A DNA stretch of 58,927 bases, from the NCBI GenBank assembly GCA_022825235.1, contig JAJDYI010000018.1:1-58927 (forward strand). Reading direction: 5' to 3'. Each line of letters begins with the position of its first letter. The first letter of the stretch is position 1. Below are positions 8,705-17,615 of this stretch, piece after piece. This stretch comes from Alphaproteobacteria bacterium (GTDB lineage Bacteria; Pseudomonadota; Alphaproteobacteria; TMED109). The position numbers were made by a program, and so were the translations under genes. Below the pieces are notes generated by a model. It had not been told where the DNA came from and searched no databases. It worked only from the letters and a program-made list of their open reading frames with translations.

Positions 8705-11461
8705 ATGACGAACTTTCTTGACTCCCCGACAGTCTGCCGGACCCCTTCGGAGGGCCCCGGCGCTCCCGTTGCCGGTGCACGACGGTCCACGGCAGTAATT
8801 CGTCGAGTTTCCTCCTGCAGAGGGCTCTTCGGGACCAGCGCCCGAGCGCTGCCAGCCGCGGCCTTGACGCTCCTGGTGTTCGGCCTGTTCGTGCTGACCG
8901 GCGTCACCTCCGGCGCGCAGCCGGCGCTGGCGCAGGAAAGCTGTCCGCTCAGTCCCGGCGTCACGCCCCCTCCGGAGCCACCCGTGACAGCGCAAGACGT
9001 GGAAGACGGCAGCGCCACCCTGATGGAATTCGCGCTGGCCGCGAGGGCGCAGTTCAAGAGCAGGGGTTCAGAGACACTGACGTCGGAACAGCTTGCCTTC
9101 GCCGGGTGCCGGCTTCGTCTGGAAGGCGGTCCGTGGCGTTCCGGGTCCACGTATATCGTGACGCTGACCCCCGACGGCCGGGTGTTCCTCCATGGAAGGG
9201 ACATGTCCCTGTCGGCCGGCAGCCTGAAGCCGGCGATTTACGCAGGGATTCTTTCGGCGCTCGGTGTCCCCCGGACAATCCTGGCGGGCCTGAGGTCTCC
9301 GGACCCCGCCGCCAGGGACAGCGCGCAGTCCATGCTGCTCCAGCAGCTGCGAAGTGAACCGCATGCACCGTTCGACCTGACCGGCGCCGTGGCGGGTGTA
9401 CGCCCGGGCATCCCGGGAGCGAGCGGCTACGCAGGCGCTTATGTCTCGGTCAATACGGTGCAGCCGTACGTGCTGCTCGCCGGGTTCGATCTCGACGCAT
9501 CGCACCTGGCGGAAGAAGTCATCGATTACGGCAGTCCGGCGATCACTGCCGAGGAGGTGGTGGATCGCGAGACCCTGAAGACGTTTGTCACGGAAGCGTT
9601 ACGCTTCCTTGTCACCACCCAGAGGAACGTGCGTTCCTTGGCGGAATCCAGAGTGGCGTTGGCGAAGACCAGGCTTGCGCTCAGGGACCCGAACGGGCCA
9701 TGGAGACACGGCTCCGTCTATCTCTACCTGCTGGACCGCACCAGCAACGTCATCCTGTTTCATGGAGCGTTTCCGGACAGGTTCGAACTCCGGCCGCTGG
9801 TGGCGACCGTCCGCGACGTGGTGACCGGAAGGCTGGTCCTGCCGCAGGTCCTCGAGGCGGCGAGCAGCAGCCCGGAAGGCGGCTTCGTGGAGTATTTCTG
9901 GGACGATCCCTCGGACGACAGCGACAGAGCCGACATCCCGAAGCTGGGGTATGCGAGAGAGTTCAAGCGAACGATCACGACCAGCAGAGGGACCGAAATC
10001 AGCACCAACCTCGTCATCGGCTCGGGCGTCTACCTGAGAGCACCCGAGACGACCGCAGCAAACCAGGACGCGGTGGTCGAAGCCGTGCTGCCCCAGATGA
10101 TGCGCGCCATGACCGCGAGCACGGTGGACGCCGTGTCCAGCCGCATCCAGCAGGCGACTTCCGAAACCCCGCCGGCCCGGGAGCTCAGCCTTGCGGGCGC
10201 CTCCACGCTTCCCGACGCCCTGCTGGCCAACCGGCACGCGCTGGAGGGCGGAACCTTCGATCCCGGTCGGCTGCTTGCCGGCTCGTCCTTCACCCTCGCG
10301 CTCGACGCGGCGGACACCGGGAGGCGCGGCCTGATCGGGAACCTGACGCTCTGGGGAAGCGGCGATTACCGCAACTTCTCCGGCGGCAGCCAGGGGGCGC
10401 TGGCCTACGACGGCGACGTGATGAGCGCCAACCTCGGGGTCGACGCCAAACTCGGCACTGACGTGTTGGCCGGCGTGTCGGTGGCGCGGGCACGAGGGAC
10501 CGCGGACTACACGGATCCCAACGCCATCTCGGGCGAACTCACGACGACCCTGACGAGCATCAACCCCTACGTGGGCTGGCAGGCAGCGGGCGATGTGAAC
10601 CTGTGGGCGACGGTGGGCTTCGGCTCGGGCGAGGTCGAGGTCGACGATTCGACGGGCACGCAAGCGAGCGACCTCACGCAGCAGACGGCGGCGGCAGGCG
10701 TCGGCGGGCCGCTCTTGGCCAGCGACCGGCTGATTGCCGGCGGCACCACGAGCCTGAGGATAAAGGGCGAAACCGCCTTCACACGCGCGGAGCTCGACGG
10801 GTCCGAGGTTCTTCAGAGCATGACGCTGAATGCCAACCGGCACCGGCTGATGCTCGAAGGGTCCCATGTCCAGGACCTTGCCTCGGGTGCCACGCTCACA
10901 CCGTCGATCGAGATCGGCGTCCGGAATGACGGCGGGGACGGTGAGACCGGCACCAGTGTCGAAGCCGGTGGCGGGCTGCGCTACGCCGACCAGTCAACCG
11001 GCCTCACCGTCGAAGCCCGAGCCCGGACCTTGCTGGCGCATAGCGGCGACTACGAGGAATGGGGCGTAAGCGGTCTGGTTCGAATCGATCCGGGCCCGGC
11101 CGGCCAGGGGCTCGCGCTCAGCGTGCGGCCGGCGTGGGGCCAGACGGCCAGCGGCGTGCAGCGGTTGTGGCAGACCGGCGTGACCGGAGGGGTGCAACCG
11201 GCTGGCCAGGCGAACGGGCGGCTGGACGCGCGCGTGGGCTACGGACTGGCGTTGTTCGGCGGGCACTTCCTGGGGACGCCGGAGCTGGGGCTTGGGCTCT
11301 CCGAGGTCGGCCATGAATGGCGACTGGGTTGGAGGCTGGGGCTGGCCGGGAGCAAGCGCGTCTCCTTCAACCTCGGCCTCGAGGCGACACGGTGGGAGCC
11401 TGTCGACACCACAATGGCGTCCGAGGACCGGGTCGGGCTCAACGCGACCATGCTCTGGTAG
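8705..11461 (+). CDS. autotransporter-like outer membrane protein with two Cache-like domains
   Basis: A 918-residue exported protein. After an extended N-terminal region there is a hydrophobic signal segment (about 50-77, ending AQPALAQE). Residues about 95-270 and 285-445 each contain a Cache-type sensory fold: TYIVTLTPDGRVFLHGRD in the first, and VYLYLLDRTSNVILFHGAF plus GGFVEYFWDDP, a Lys-Leu-Gly-Tyr and GSGVYLR in the second, as in the Cache_2 family. From about 518 (LLAGSSFTLALDAAD) to the C-terminal ATMLW, alternating aromatic strands form an autotransporter-type beta barrel. AGGAAG precedes the ATG. Cache domains normally sit in chemoreceptors and kinases, so this would be a surface-displayed or periplasmic ligand sensor. 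The Cache call is by pattern; the barrel is secure. Confidence 0.72.
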   Translation: MTNFLDSPTVCRTPSEGPGAPVAGARRSTAVIRRVSSCRGLFGTSARALPAAALTLLVFGLFVLTGVTSGAQPALAQESCPLSPGVTPPPEPPVTAQDVEDGSATLMEFALAARAQFKSRGSETLTSEQLAFAGCRLRLEGGPWRSGSTYIVTLTPDGRVFLHGRDMSLSAGSLKPAIYAGILSALGVPRTILAGLRSPDPAARDSAQSMLLQQLRSEPHAPFDLTGAVAGVRPGIPGASGYAGAYVSVNTVQPYVLLAGFDLDASHLAEEVIDYGSPAITAEEVVDRETLKTFVTEALRFLVTTQRNVRSLAESRVALAKTRLALRDPNGPWRHGSVYLYLLDRTSNVILFHGAFPDRFELRPLVATVRDVVTGRLVLPQVLEAASSSPEGGFVEYFWDDPSDDSDRADIPKLGYAREFKRTITTSRGTEISTNLVIGSGVYLRAPETTAANQDAVVEAVLPQMMRAMTASTVDAVSSRIQQATSETPPARELSLAGASTLPDALLANRHALEGGTFDPGRLLAGSSFTLALDAADTGRRGLIGNLTLWGSGDYRNFSGGSQGALAYDGDVMSANLGVDAKLGTDVLAGVSVARARGTADYTDPNAISGELTTTLTSINPYVGWQAAGDVNLWATVGFGSGEVEVDDSTGTQASDLTQQTAAAGVGGPLLASDRLIAGGTTSLRIKGETAFTRAELDGSEVLQSMTLNANRHRLMLEGSHVQDLASGATLTPSIEIGVRNDGGDGETGTSVEAGGGLRYADQSTGLTVEARARTLLAHSGDYEEWGVSGLVRIDPGPAGQGLALSVRPAWGQTASGVQRLWQTGVTGGVQPAGQANGRLDARVGYGLALFGGHFLGTPELGLGLSEVGHEWRLGWRLGLAGSKRVSFNLGLEATRWEPVDTTMASEDRVGLNATMLW

Positions 11462-11734
11462 GGGAAGGGATCGGCACGCGGGCCTTGCCTTGTTCAGGCC
11501 CGAGGCGGGGAGTGAGGGCGATGATCCCCCCGGGCCGGGCCGCAGTGCGGACCGGGCATTTCGCGGCGAGATTCGCAGCAAGGCGACCGATGCCAGAGCG
11601 ACCGATCCCGACGCACGCCTTGACCGCGCGGGGGCGCCTTCCCGGGGGTGCCGCCGGGTCGAGTCTTCGTTTGTGTTGGCCCTGGCCGCCTGCCACCTCG
11701 TGAGGTTGCCCAGACTGCCGACGGCTGCTCCTCC

Positions 11735-12061
11735 ATGACACGCGACCGCGCATGCGCCCTGATCGGCCACTGGCGGATCGTTGAGGCCGATCTGTGGGAT
11801 CTCGACTACCTCGACCTCGTCGAACCTGCCTACCTCACCATCGAAGACAATGGACACGGCAAGTTTGCCTTCGGGTGCGTGCAGGGGAGCCTCGACTGTG
11901 AGTACTCCAGCCGCACCATCTTCTTCACTTGGCAGGGATATGAAGAAATGGACAAGGTCTGGGGCGACGGGTCAGCAGAACTGGAGGATGACGGTTTCCT
12001 CGATATCGAACTGCGTTTCCATCACGGGGACCACGCAACCCCGAAAGAACAGAGATGCTGA
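11735..12061 (+). CDS. conserved hypothetical small protein
   Basis: A 108-residue soluble protein beginning IGHWRIVEADLWDLDYLDLV, followed by a glycine-rich strand (GHGKFAFGCVQGSLDC) and a C-terminal ELEDDGFLDIELRFHHGD. This resembles a family of small conserved hypothetical proteins found scattered in bacteria next to unrelated genes; no function is known to me. The last residues (ATPKEQRC) differ from the basic ending I expect, so a late frameshift is possible. It converges on the purine permease gene with 16 bases between stops. Confidence 0.6.
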   Translation: MTRDRACALIGHWRIVEADLWDLDYLDLVEPAYLTIEDNGHGKFAFGCVQGSLDCEYSSRTIFFTWQGYEEMDKVWGDGSAELEDDGFLDIELRFHHGDHATPKEQRC

Positions 12062-12077
12062 GTTTGTCAGCGGCTTG

Positions 12078-13376
12078 CTAGAAGTCCTTCAGGAAGTACA
12101 GGAGGCTGGCCGCCGCCAGGAACCCGACCGCCGGGTGCAGCTGGCGGACGTTTCCGGTCACGATCCTGATCACCGCGTAGCTGATGAATCCGATCGCAAT
12201 GCCATTGGCAATGCTGAAGGTGAATGGCATGACGATGGCAGTGAGGACGGCCGGCACGTAGGCTCCGGCGTCGTCCCAGTCCAGGTCCTTCAGCGTGGAG
12301 ACAAATCCGGTTCCCACGAACACGAGCGCCGCCGCCGCCGCCCAGCTCGGGATGGTCTTGACCAGGGGTGCGAGAAAGAGGCACAGCAGGAACAGCACGG
12401 CGCACGTGACGGCGGTCAGTCCGGTTTTCCCGCCTTCCCGTATGCCTGCGCCGCTCTCGATGTAGCTGGTGGTGCTGCTGGTCCCGAGCAGACTGCCGGC
12501 GGTGGTGGCAACGGAGTCCGAGAACACCGCCCGGCCGATGTTCTCGATGCTGCCGTCACCGCGCACCCTGCCGGCCATGACGGCGACGGATGTCAGGGTT
12601 CCGGCGGTGTCAAAGAAGTCAAAGAAGAGAAACGTCAACACGACCACGACCAGGCCCAGTTCGAACACCGCCTGGATGTCGAGTGCGAACAGGGTGGGGG
12701 CTGGGCTGGGCGGCAGCCAGGCGCCGCCGCCCCAGGACGCCTCGCCGACGATCAGGCCGACGACGGTGATCCCGACGATGGAGATCACGATCGCCCCGAT
12801 GATCCGGCGCGACGCAAGCAGTGTCATGGCTACGAAGCCCGCGCAAGCGAGAAACACCGTGGCTTCGGTGAGGTCGCCGATGGCGATGAGCGTGTCGGGA
12901 TTGCCGACCACGATGCCGGCGTTGCGGAGGCCAATGAGCGCAAGGAACAGGCCGATTCCGGCACCGATCCCCAGACGCAGGCTGGTCGGCATGGCCTCGA
13001 GAATCCAGCGTCGAAGCCCGCTCGCGCTCAGGGCCATGAACAGGACGCCCGAACAGAACACGGCGCCAAGTGCGGCCTGCCACGGGTGCCCCATGCCCAG
13101 GACCACGCCGTACGCGAAGAACGCGTTCAGCCCCATGCCGGGGGCAAGCGCCACGGGCCAGTTCGCCCAGAGCCCCATGATGCCGGTGCCGATCGCCGCC
13201 GCGAGGACGGTGGCCGTGAAGACCGCGCCGAAGTCCATGCCGGCGTCACTGAGGATCAGGGGGTTGACGACGACGATGTAGGACATGGTGAGAAAGGTCG
13301 CCGTGCCGGCGACCATCTCCTGCCGAACCGTCGTGCCCTGTTCCTGAAGACCGAAGAAGCGGTCGATGGCATGCAT
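12078..13376 (-). CDS. NCS2/AzgA-family purine permease
   Basis: A 432-residue inner-membrane permease of the AzgA/PbuG branch, which imports adenine, guanine or hypoxanthine with protons. The AzgA signature is clear: QEMVAGTATFLTMSYIVVVNP near the start, ALAPGMGLNAFFAYGVV, then FLFFDFFDTAGTLTSVA and GTSSTTSYIESGAG in the substrate-binding repeat. About 12-14 hydrophobic helices fill the rest. I take the ATG giving MHAIDRFFGLQEQGTTV, with GGGGA about 6 bases upstream, over a TTG 39 bases earlier. Probably monocistronic: 388 bases separate it from the DMT gene upstream. Confidence 0.9.
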   Translation of the reverse strand: MHAIDRFFGLQEQGTTVRQEMVAGTATFLTMSYIVVVNPLILSDAGMDFGAVFTATVLAAAIGTGIMGLWANWPVALAPGMGLNAFFAYGVVLGMGHPWQAALGAVFCSGVLFMALSASGLRRWILEAMPTSLRLGIGAGIGLFLALIGLRNAGIVVGNPDTLIAIGDLTEATVFLACAGFVAMTLLASRRIIGAIVISIVGITVVGLIVGEASWGGGAWLPPSPAPTLFALDIQAVFELGLVVVVLTFLFFDFFDTAGTLTSVAVMAGRVRGDGSIENIGRAVFSDSVATTAGSLLGTSSTTSYIESGAGIREGGKTGLTAVTCAVLFLLCLFLAPLVKTIPSWAAAAALVFVGTGFVSTLKDLDWDDAGAYVPAVLTAIVMPFTFSIANGIAIGFISYAVIRIVTGNVRQLHPAVGFLAAASLLYFLKDF

Positions 13377-13764
13377 GCGGCGGTCCCCGATTGCCTGACG
13401 AAACCGGGCGGTCAAGGAATCCCAGTACTAGCGCATCATGCGATCACGCGTCGCGGTTCACGCCTCCGTCGAGCGTGCGCACGGTTAAGAGGCCCCGGGT
13501 ACTGGACGCGCGAGCCCGGCCCGCGCGGAAACCATTTTCCGGCGGAGTTGGGCTGCGCCCGATGAGAAGGTCCTCGGCTACACCGCCGCCGGGGGCCGGC
13601 TTCCGTCGGTGCCGACGACGCCCGGGCCTGTGGACTGCCGCAGGTCCATCCTGCGCCTGGTTGCCGGCGGTTGATGACGACCTGACACGGGGGATGGCGC
13701 CGCCCGGTGGCGCGTGAACGGTGCCGTGGCAAGGGCGAAAGCCGGTTCCCGTTGGGCGGGAACC
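13377..13764. other. intergenic region
   Basis: 388 bases between the purine permease start and the end of the DMT gene. Very GC-rich, with no convincing gene or hairpin terminator recognised. Confidence 0.35.
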
Positions 13765-14688
13765 TCAGCCGCTGACCAGGATGAGGATGCCGACGGTGAC
13801 GAGGAGGATGCCGGTGACCTCCAGGCGCGAGGTGCGTTCCCTGAAGATGAGGATCCCGGCCGCGAAGGTGAACAGGAGTTCGATCTGTCCGAGTGCTCGG
13901 ACGTAGGCGGCGTTCTGAATCGTCAGGGCCGTGAACCAGCCGATCGACGAGAGCGCGCCCGCCAGCCCTGCGATGCTGGCCCACCGCCACGACCGCAGCA
14001 CGGCGCCGAGCTGGCCGGGCTCGCGCCAGCTCATCCAGGCGGCCATGGCGACGGTCTGGGCCAGGATGGCGCCGGCGAGCGTGAAGCCGGCCTGCATCGG
14101 GAACTCCGGCCCGCCTCCATCAGTAGAGCCATCGAGCGAAAGCGACGCCGCCCGGAAGGCAACCGCCGAAATCCCAAAGAGCGTGCCCGAGAAGATGCCG
14201 ATCAACGCCGTCCGCTCGGTCCAGCCGAGCAGCAGCTTGCGCCATTCGAGCCCGCTCTTCGCGGTCGAGAGCAGCATCACCCCGATCAGGCTGATGAAGA
14301 TCGCGATGCTGCCGGTCAGGCTCAGGCCATCTCCGAGGATGACGAGTCCGAACAGCGCCGCCTGGACCGCCTCCGTCTTGGAGTAGGTGGTGCCGACCGC
14401 GAAGTCCCGGAAGGAGAACAGCCAGACCAGGAGAAATGTCGCACAGATCTGCGCCGCGCCGCCGATGAGAACGTAGATGACGAATGTGGGATTGGGCTCC
14501 GGCCACGCCATGCCGGCGCCGTAGCGCAGCGCGAGGACATAGGCGAACACGACGGGCAAGCCGTAGCCGAACCGCGAGAACGTCGCGCCCGTGTTCGAAA
14601 GGGCACCCTTCAGGTGCTTCTGGACGGCGCTTCGAAGGTTCTGGCAAAAGGCGGCGAAGATCGTGATCGGGATCCACAGCTCGATCAC
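13765..14688 (-). CDS. EamA/DMT-family membrane transporter
   Basis: A 307-residue inner-membrane protein with about ten hydrophobic helices arranged as two EamA repeats, each ending in a short helix before a basic residue (the second at LLVTVGILILVSG). Family members export amino acids, nucleobases or other metabolites. ELWIPITIFAAFCQNLRSAV at the start and YSKTEAVQAALFG in the middle are usual for this group. The ATG overlaps the stop of the upstream DsbA-type gene by four bases, so the two are translationally coupled and probably act on the same compound. Confidence 0.82.
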   Translation of the reverse strand: MIELWIPITIFAAFCQNLRSAVQKHLKGALSNTGATFSRFGYGLPVVFAYVLALRYGAGMAWPEPNPTFVIYVLIGGAAQICATFLLVWLFSFRDFAVGTTYSKTEAVQAALFGLVILGDGLSLTGSIAIFISLIGVMLLSTAKSGLEWRKLLLGWTERTALIGIFSGTLFGISAVAFRAASLSLDGSTDGGGPEFPMQAGFTLAGAILAQTVAMAAWMSWREPGQLGAVLRSWRWASIAGLAGALSSIGWFTALTIQNAAYVRALGQIELLFTFAAGILIFRERTSRLEVTGILLVTVGILILVSG

Positions 14689-15287
14689 TGGGCGAGCGTC
14701 TCCTCGATCCGTTCACGCAACATCGCCAGGCGTTCGCCGCCCCAGAACAGCTCCTCACGGTAGAGGTAGCTGGGCACGCCAAACACGCCGAGCTCTTCCG
14801 CCTCCCGCTGATTGGCGTCGTGGCGCTGACGCCCTTCGTCTTCTGCCCAATCTGCGAAGTCTGCGGCCGGCGCGCCCGCCTCTTCCAGCACTGCGGCGAT
14901 CACGGCCGGATCCTCGATTTCGAGTTCGCGCTTCCAAAAGCGCTCGAACACGCGATCGATGTAGGCCTCGAACCGGTCGTGATCCTGGGCCCGAAGCATG
15001 CCGATATGGGCGATGGAGCTGTCGAAGATCTTCTGCGGGCCGCGCACCGTCAGCCCGACCTGGTTCGCGAGTCGCCGGGCGTCCATGTAGCTGTAGCGCA
15101 CGCGGCGCCACTGGTGTTCGTTCCGGGTCTCTACCGCGCCTAGGAACTCCGGGATCTCCAGGGTGTACGGCTTCCAGACCGGTTCGATGCCCAATTCGGC
15201 CGCGAGCGCACGCGTCGGAGCGATGGCCAGGTAGGCGTAAGGACTCTTGACGTCGATATAGACGGTGAGTTCGGGCGGTGAAGCCAT
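14685..15287 (-). CDS. DsbA-family 2-hydroxychromene-2-carboxylate isomerase-like protein
   Basis: A 200-residue thioredoxin-fold protein of the kappa-GST/HCCA isomerase group. The N-terminal strand is followed by DVKSPYAYLA, where the Ser after Lys replaces the CxxC and binds glutathione. The helical insertion and the C-terminal cis-Pro loop GVFGVPSYLYREELFWGGER complete the fold. Members isomerise 2-hydroxychromene-2-carboxylate in naphthalene catabolism, but many are uncharacterised, and no aromatic ring genes lie nearby. The ATG (MASPPELTVYID) begins right at the fold. It is the first gene of a coupled pair with the DMT transporter. Confidence 0.82.
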   Translation of the reverse strand: MASPPELTVYIDVKSPYAYLAIAPTRALAAELGIEPVWKPYTLEIPEFLGAVETRNEHQWRRVRYSYMDARRLANQVGLTVRGPQKIFDSSIAHIGMLRAQDHDRFEAYIDRVFERFWKRELEIEDPAVIAAVLEEAGAPAADFADWAEDEGRQRHDANQREAEELGVFGVPSYLYREELFWGGERLAMLRERIEETLAQ

Positions 15288-15757
15288 GGGGCCAGGTGTT
15301 TCCTCAAGGGCATTGGCAAGTTGGACTCGGCCCGACACTAGGTTCTGTGAACGGATATGCGCAAGTTGCGGCGGGCCGCATGCAGCTGAAGGTGCGCGGC
15401 GGCGTGGCGAGCGCGCGTTCCATGTTCGGGGAGGACATTGAAGCGGGGCGTCTCGTCGAGGCCTCGAAGCCCGCGTTGGTCCTCCGGGCGCTTGGGCTAC
15501 ACCCCCTGAAGCATGTCGGGGCCCGAGGAAGGGCGGTGCCGCCCGAAGAGCTCGTACGACGGCACGCATTACGCATGAAGCATGCCGCGAACAAGGCCGA
15601 GGCATTCTTGGTGAAAGCAAGGCGGGCACGCTGCCTTTCGCATGGGCGATCGGCGTTGTCGACGGAGCGCCGTCCAAGCGACGAAGACATCACCCTCGTG
15701 TCCTTCAACAGGATGCAGATCGGTTAGTGTCGTGATCGACGACTGGTACTGCCCGCC
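15288..15757. other. divergent intergenic region
   Basis: 470 bases between divergent genes. Long open frames exist on both strands, but none has a family-like sequence or ribosome site, so I leave it without a gene. Confidence 0.35.
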
Positions 15758-17032
15758 ATGCACACGCTCCTCTTTCTCGAACCCGGCCACTTCCACGCAG
15801 CTCTTACCCTGCGTGTGGCGAATCCCCGGATCGACCCCGCCATCCATCTCTATGCCCGCCCCGGCCAGGAGCGCGACGCCTTCTTGGCTCTGGTCCGATC
15901 CTTCAATGCTCGGGATGACCGGCCGACCGACTGGAAGGTTCGAATCCACGAATCGGCCGATCCAGAGCGGGCTCTGGTCGAGGAGCGGCGCGGGAGCATC
16001 GTCATCCTCGCCGGGCGCACGCGGCCCAAACTCGGAGCCATCGCGCGCCTGCACGCGGCGGGGTTGCATGTGCTTGCCGACAAGCCCTGGCTGACCGACG
16101 GCGCCGCCCTCCCCGACCTCGAGCAGGTGACGGCGAGCTGGCCCCTTGCCATGGACATCATGACGTCGCGCCACGAAACGGTGGCGCGGCTGACGCAGAG
16201 AATTGCAGCCGACCCGGAAATGTTCGGCGAGCTCCATGGGCGGGCAAACGAGCCTGCGATCGACATCCAGTCCAAGCACCATCTGCTCAAGATGGTGAAT
16301 GGAGCGCTGCTCCGGCGGCCTTCCTGGTACTACGACACCCGCATCCAGGGCGATGGCCTCGTCGACATCCAGTCCCACATGGTCGACCAGGCTCAGTGGT
16401 TCCTTGGCGACGGCGCGGGCTTCGAGTTCGAGCGGGATTTCGAGCTCGACGATGCGCGCCGCTGGGAGACGCCGGTTCCGCGGGACCTGTTCCGGGCCAG
16501 TACCGGTCTCGACGAATTCCCGGAGTCTCTGGAGCCCCAGGTGGATGCCGGGGTACTGCACCTCGCCTGCAATGGTGAAATCCGGTATCGGCTGCGGGGC
16601 GTGCCCGTCCGTCAGCGGGCGGAGTGGGGGCAGCGCGAGCCGGACGGAGGCGGGGACGTGCACCGGACGACGGTGCGGGGCGAGCACGCGAATCTCACTG
16701 CGCGCAATGGGCCCGAGACGGGCTTCCGGGGAGAGCTGCACGTCGCGCCGCGTGACCCCGGAGCCGGCTTCGAAGCGCGTCTCTCGGAGCGGCTTGCCAC
16801 CTGGGAGGCCGAGATGCCCGGCTTGGCGCATCGCCCCTCTCCCCTTGGACACGAGATCATCATCCCCGACGCAACGCACACGCCGCACGAAGCGCACTTC
16901 GCAATGGTTCTCGACGACTTCCTCGACCTCCTCGACGTGGGTGCATGGCCCGCCGCACTCGCCGCCCGGATTCGTGCGCGTTACACGGTTCTCGCGCGGG
17001 CGCGCGAGCGTTGCTCGCGCGCCCGCGGGTGA
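15758..17032 (+). CDS. Gfo/Idh/MocA-like putative oxidoreductase
   Basis: A 424-residue protein related to the Gfo/Idh/MocA family with a C-terminal putative oxidoreductase domain. The N-terminal Rossmann part begins TLLFLEPGHFHAALTLRV and contains the strand-helix LHAAGLHVLADKPWL, in which the DKP sequence marks the nicotinamide site. Later GLVDIQSHMVDQAQWFLGD fits the alpha/beta domain. The first Rossmann glycine motif is replaced by EPGHFHAA, as in the subfamily that acts on unknown sugars or cyclitols. The last ~12 codons form a long perfect hairpin, listed separately. Confidence 0.75.
   Translation: MHTLLFLEPGHFHAALTLRVANPRIDPAIHLYARPGQERDAFLALVRSFNARDDRPTDWKVRIHESADPERALVEERRGSIVILAGRTRPKLGAIARLHAAGLHVLADKPWLTDGAALPDLEQVTASWPLAMDIMTSRHETVARLTQRIAADPEMFGELHGRANEPAIDIQSKHHLLKMVNGALLRRPSWYYDTRIQGDGLVDIQSHMVDQAQWFLGDGAGFEFERDFELDDARRWETPVPRDLFRASTGLDEFPESLEPQVDAGVLHLACNGEIRYRLRGVPVRQRAEWGQREPDGGGDVHRTTVRGEHANLTARNGPETGFRGELHVAPRDPGAGFEARLSERLATWEAEMPGLAHRPSPLGHEIIIPDATHTPHEAHFAMVLDDFLDLLDVGAWPAALAARIRARYTVLARARERCSRARG
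16995..17027. terminator. 15-bp perfect hairpin at the gene end
   Basis: CGCGGGCGCGCGAGC (16995-17009) pairs perfectly with 17013-17027 around a three-base GTT loop. It lies inside the last codons of the Gfo/Idh/MocA gene and ends three bases before its stop. There is no T-tract, so it may be a transcription barrier or an RNA-stabilising stem rather than a classic terminator. Confidence 0.45.
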
Positions 17033-17615
17033 GGCCTTGTTGCGCAGTACCGGTCCGTAGCGCGGGCCTGACGAGTGCCGAACGATGGGTCCGGGCGGAG
17101 CGAAGCCGGCTGGCTCCGGATCCGGAACCACAGGTGACAGGAACGACAGCTCGGGCCAACGGAGACCAGAGCGGCCATGCCGCCTGCACACGAGAGCGTG
17201 GCAGCCTGGCGAGGTTTGATGAGGTGTTGGACAAGGTTCATCGCGGCGCACTCGGAGCGCGCAGCGCCTCTGCGGGCGTCGGCCGCACGACGTGCGCGTG
17301 TGCCGCGGGTCCAGGTGTTTCCCCGCTCTGCGCCCTATTCGTTGATCTTCAGCATACCGTGGGAGTTGCCCAGGCGGACGGTCTTGCCGGCCCGTGGCAG
17401 GATCGAGCGTCTGACACCGCGCATGCCCTTTTCCGGCCGCCGGTTTCGCCGCTTCTGGTGCGCCCGGCTGGCCGTACATGCTCTGCAGCCGCCAATGCGC
17501 TCGTCATCGAGCCAGGCAGGCCACCGTCGATAGTGCTGACCGGTCGCCATCTGTTACGTTTTCCACCGTAATCATTCGAAAAGATCGTGCTCGGCGCATG
17601 CCGGAGGAGGACATC
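17033..17615. other. intergenic region
   Basis: About 580 bases upstream of the BCCT gene. On the minus strand 17335-17420 ends in a protein-like stretch (KTVRLGNSHGMLKINE), but I cannot tie it to a family or a start. Nothing else recognised. Confidence 0.3.

Noticed and set aside
15569-17479. 636-codon minus-strand frame opposite the Gfo/Idh/MocA gene
   Set aside because: The plus-strand frame has the DKP motif and coherent protein; this one is low-complexity.
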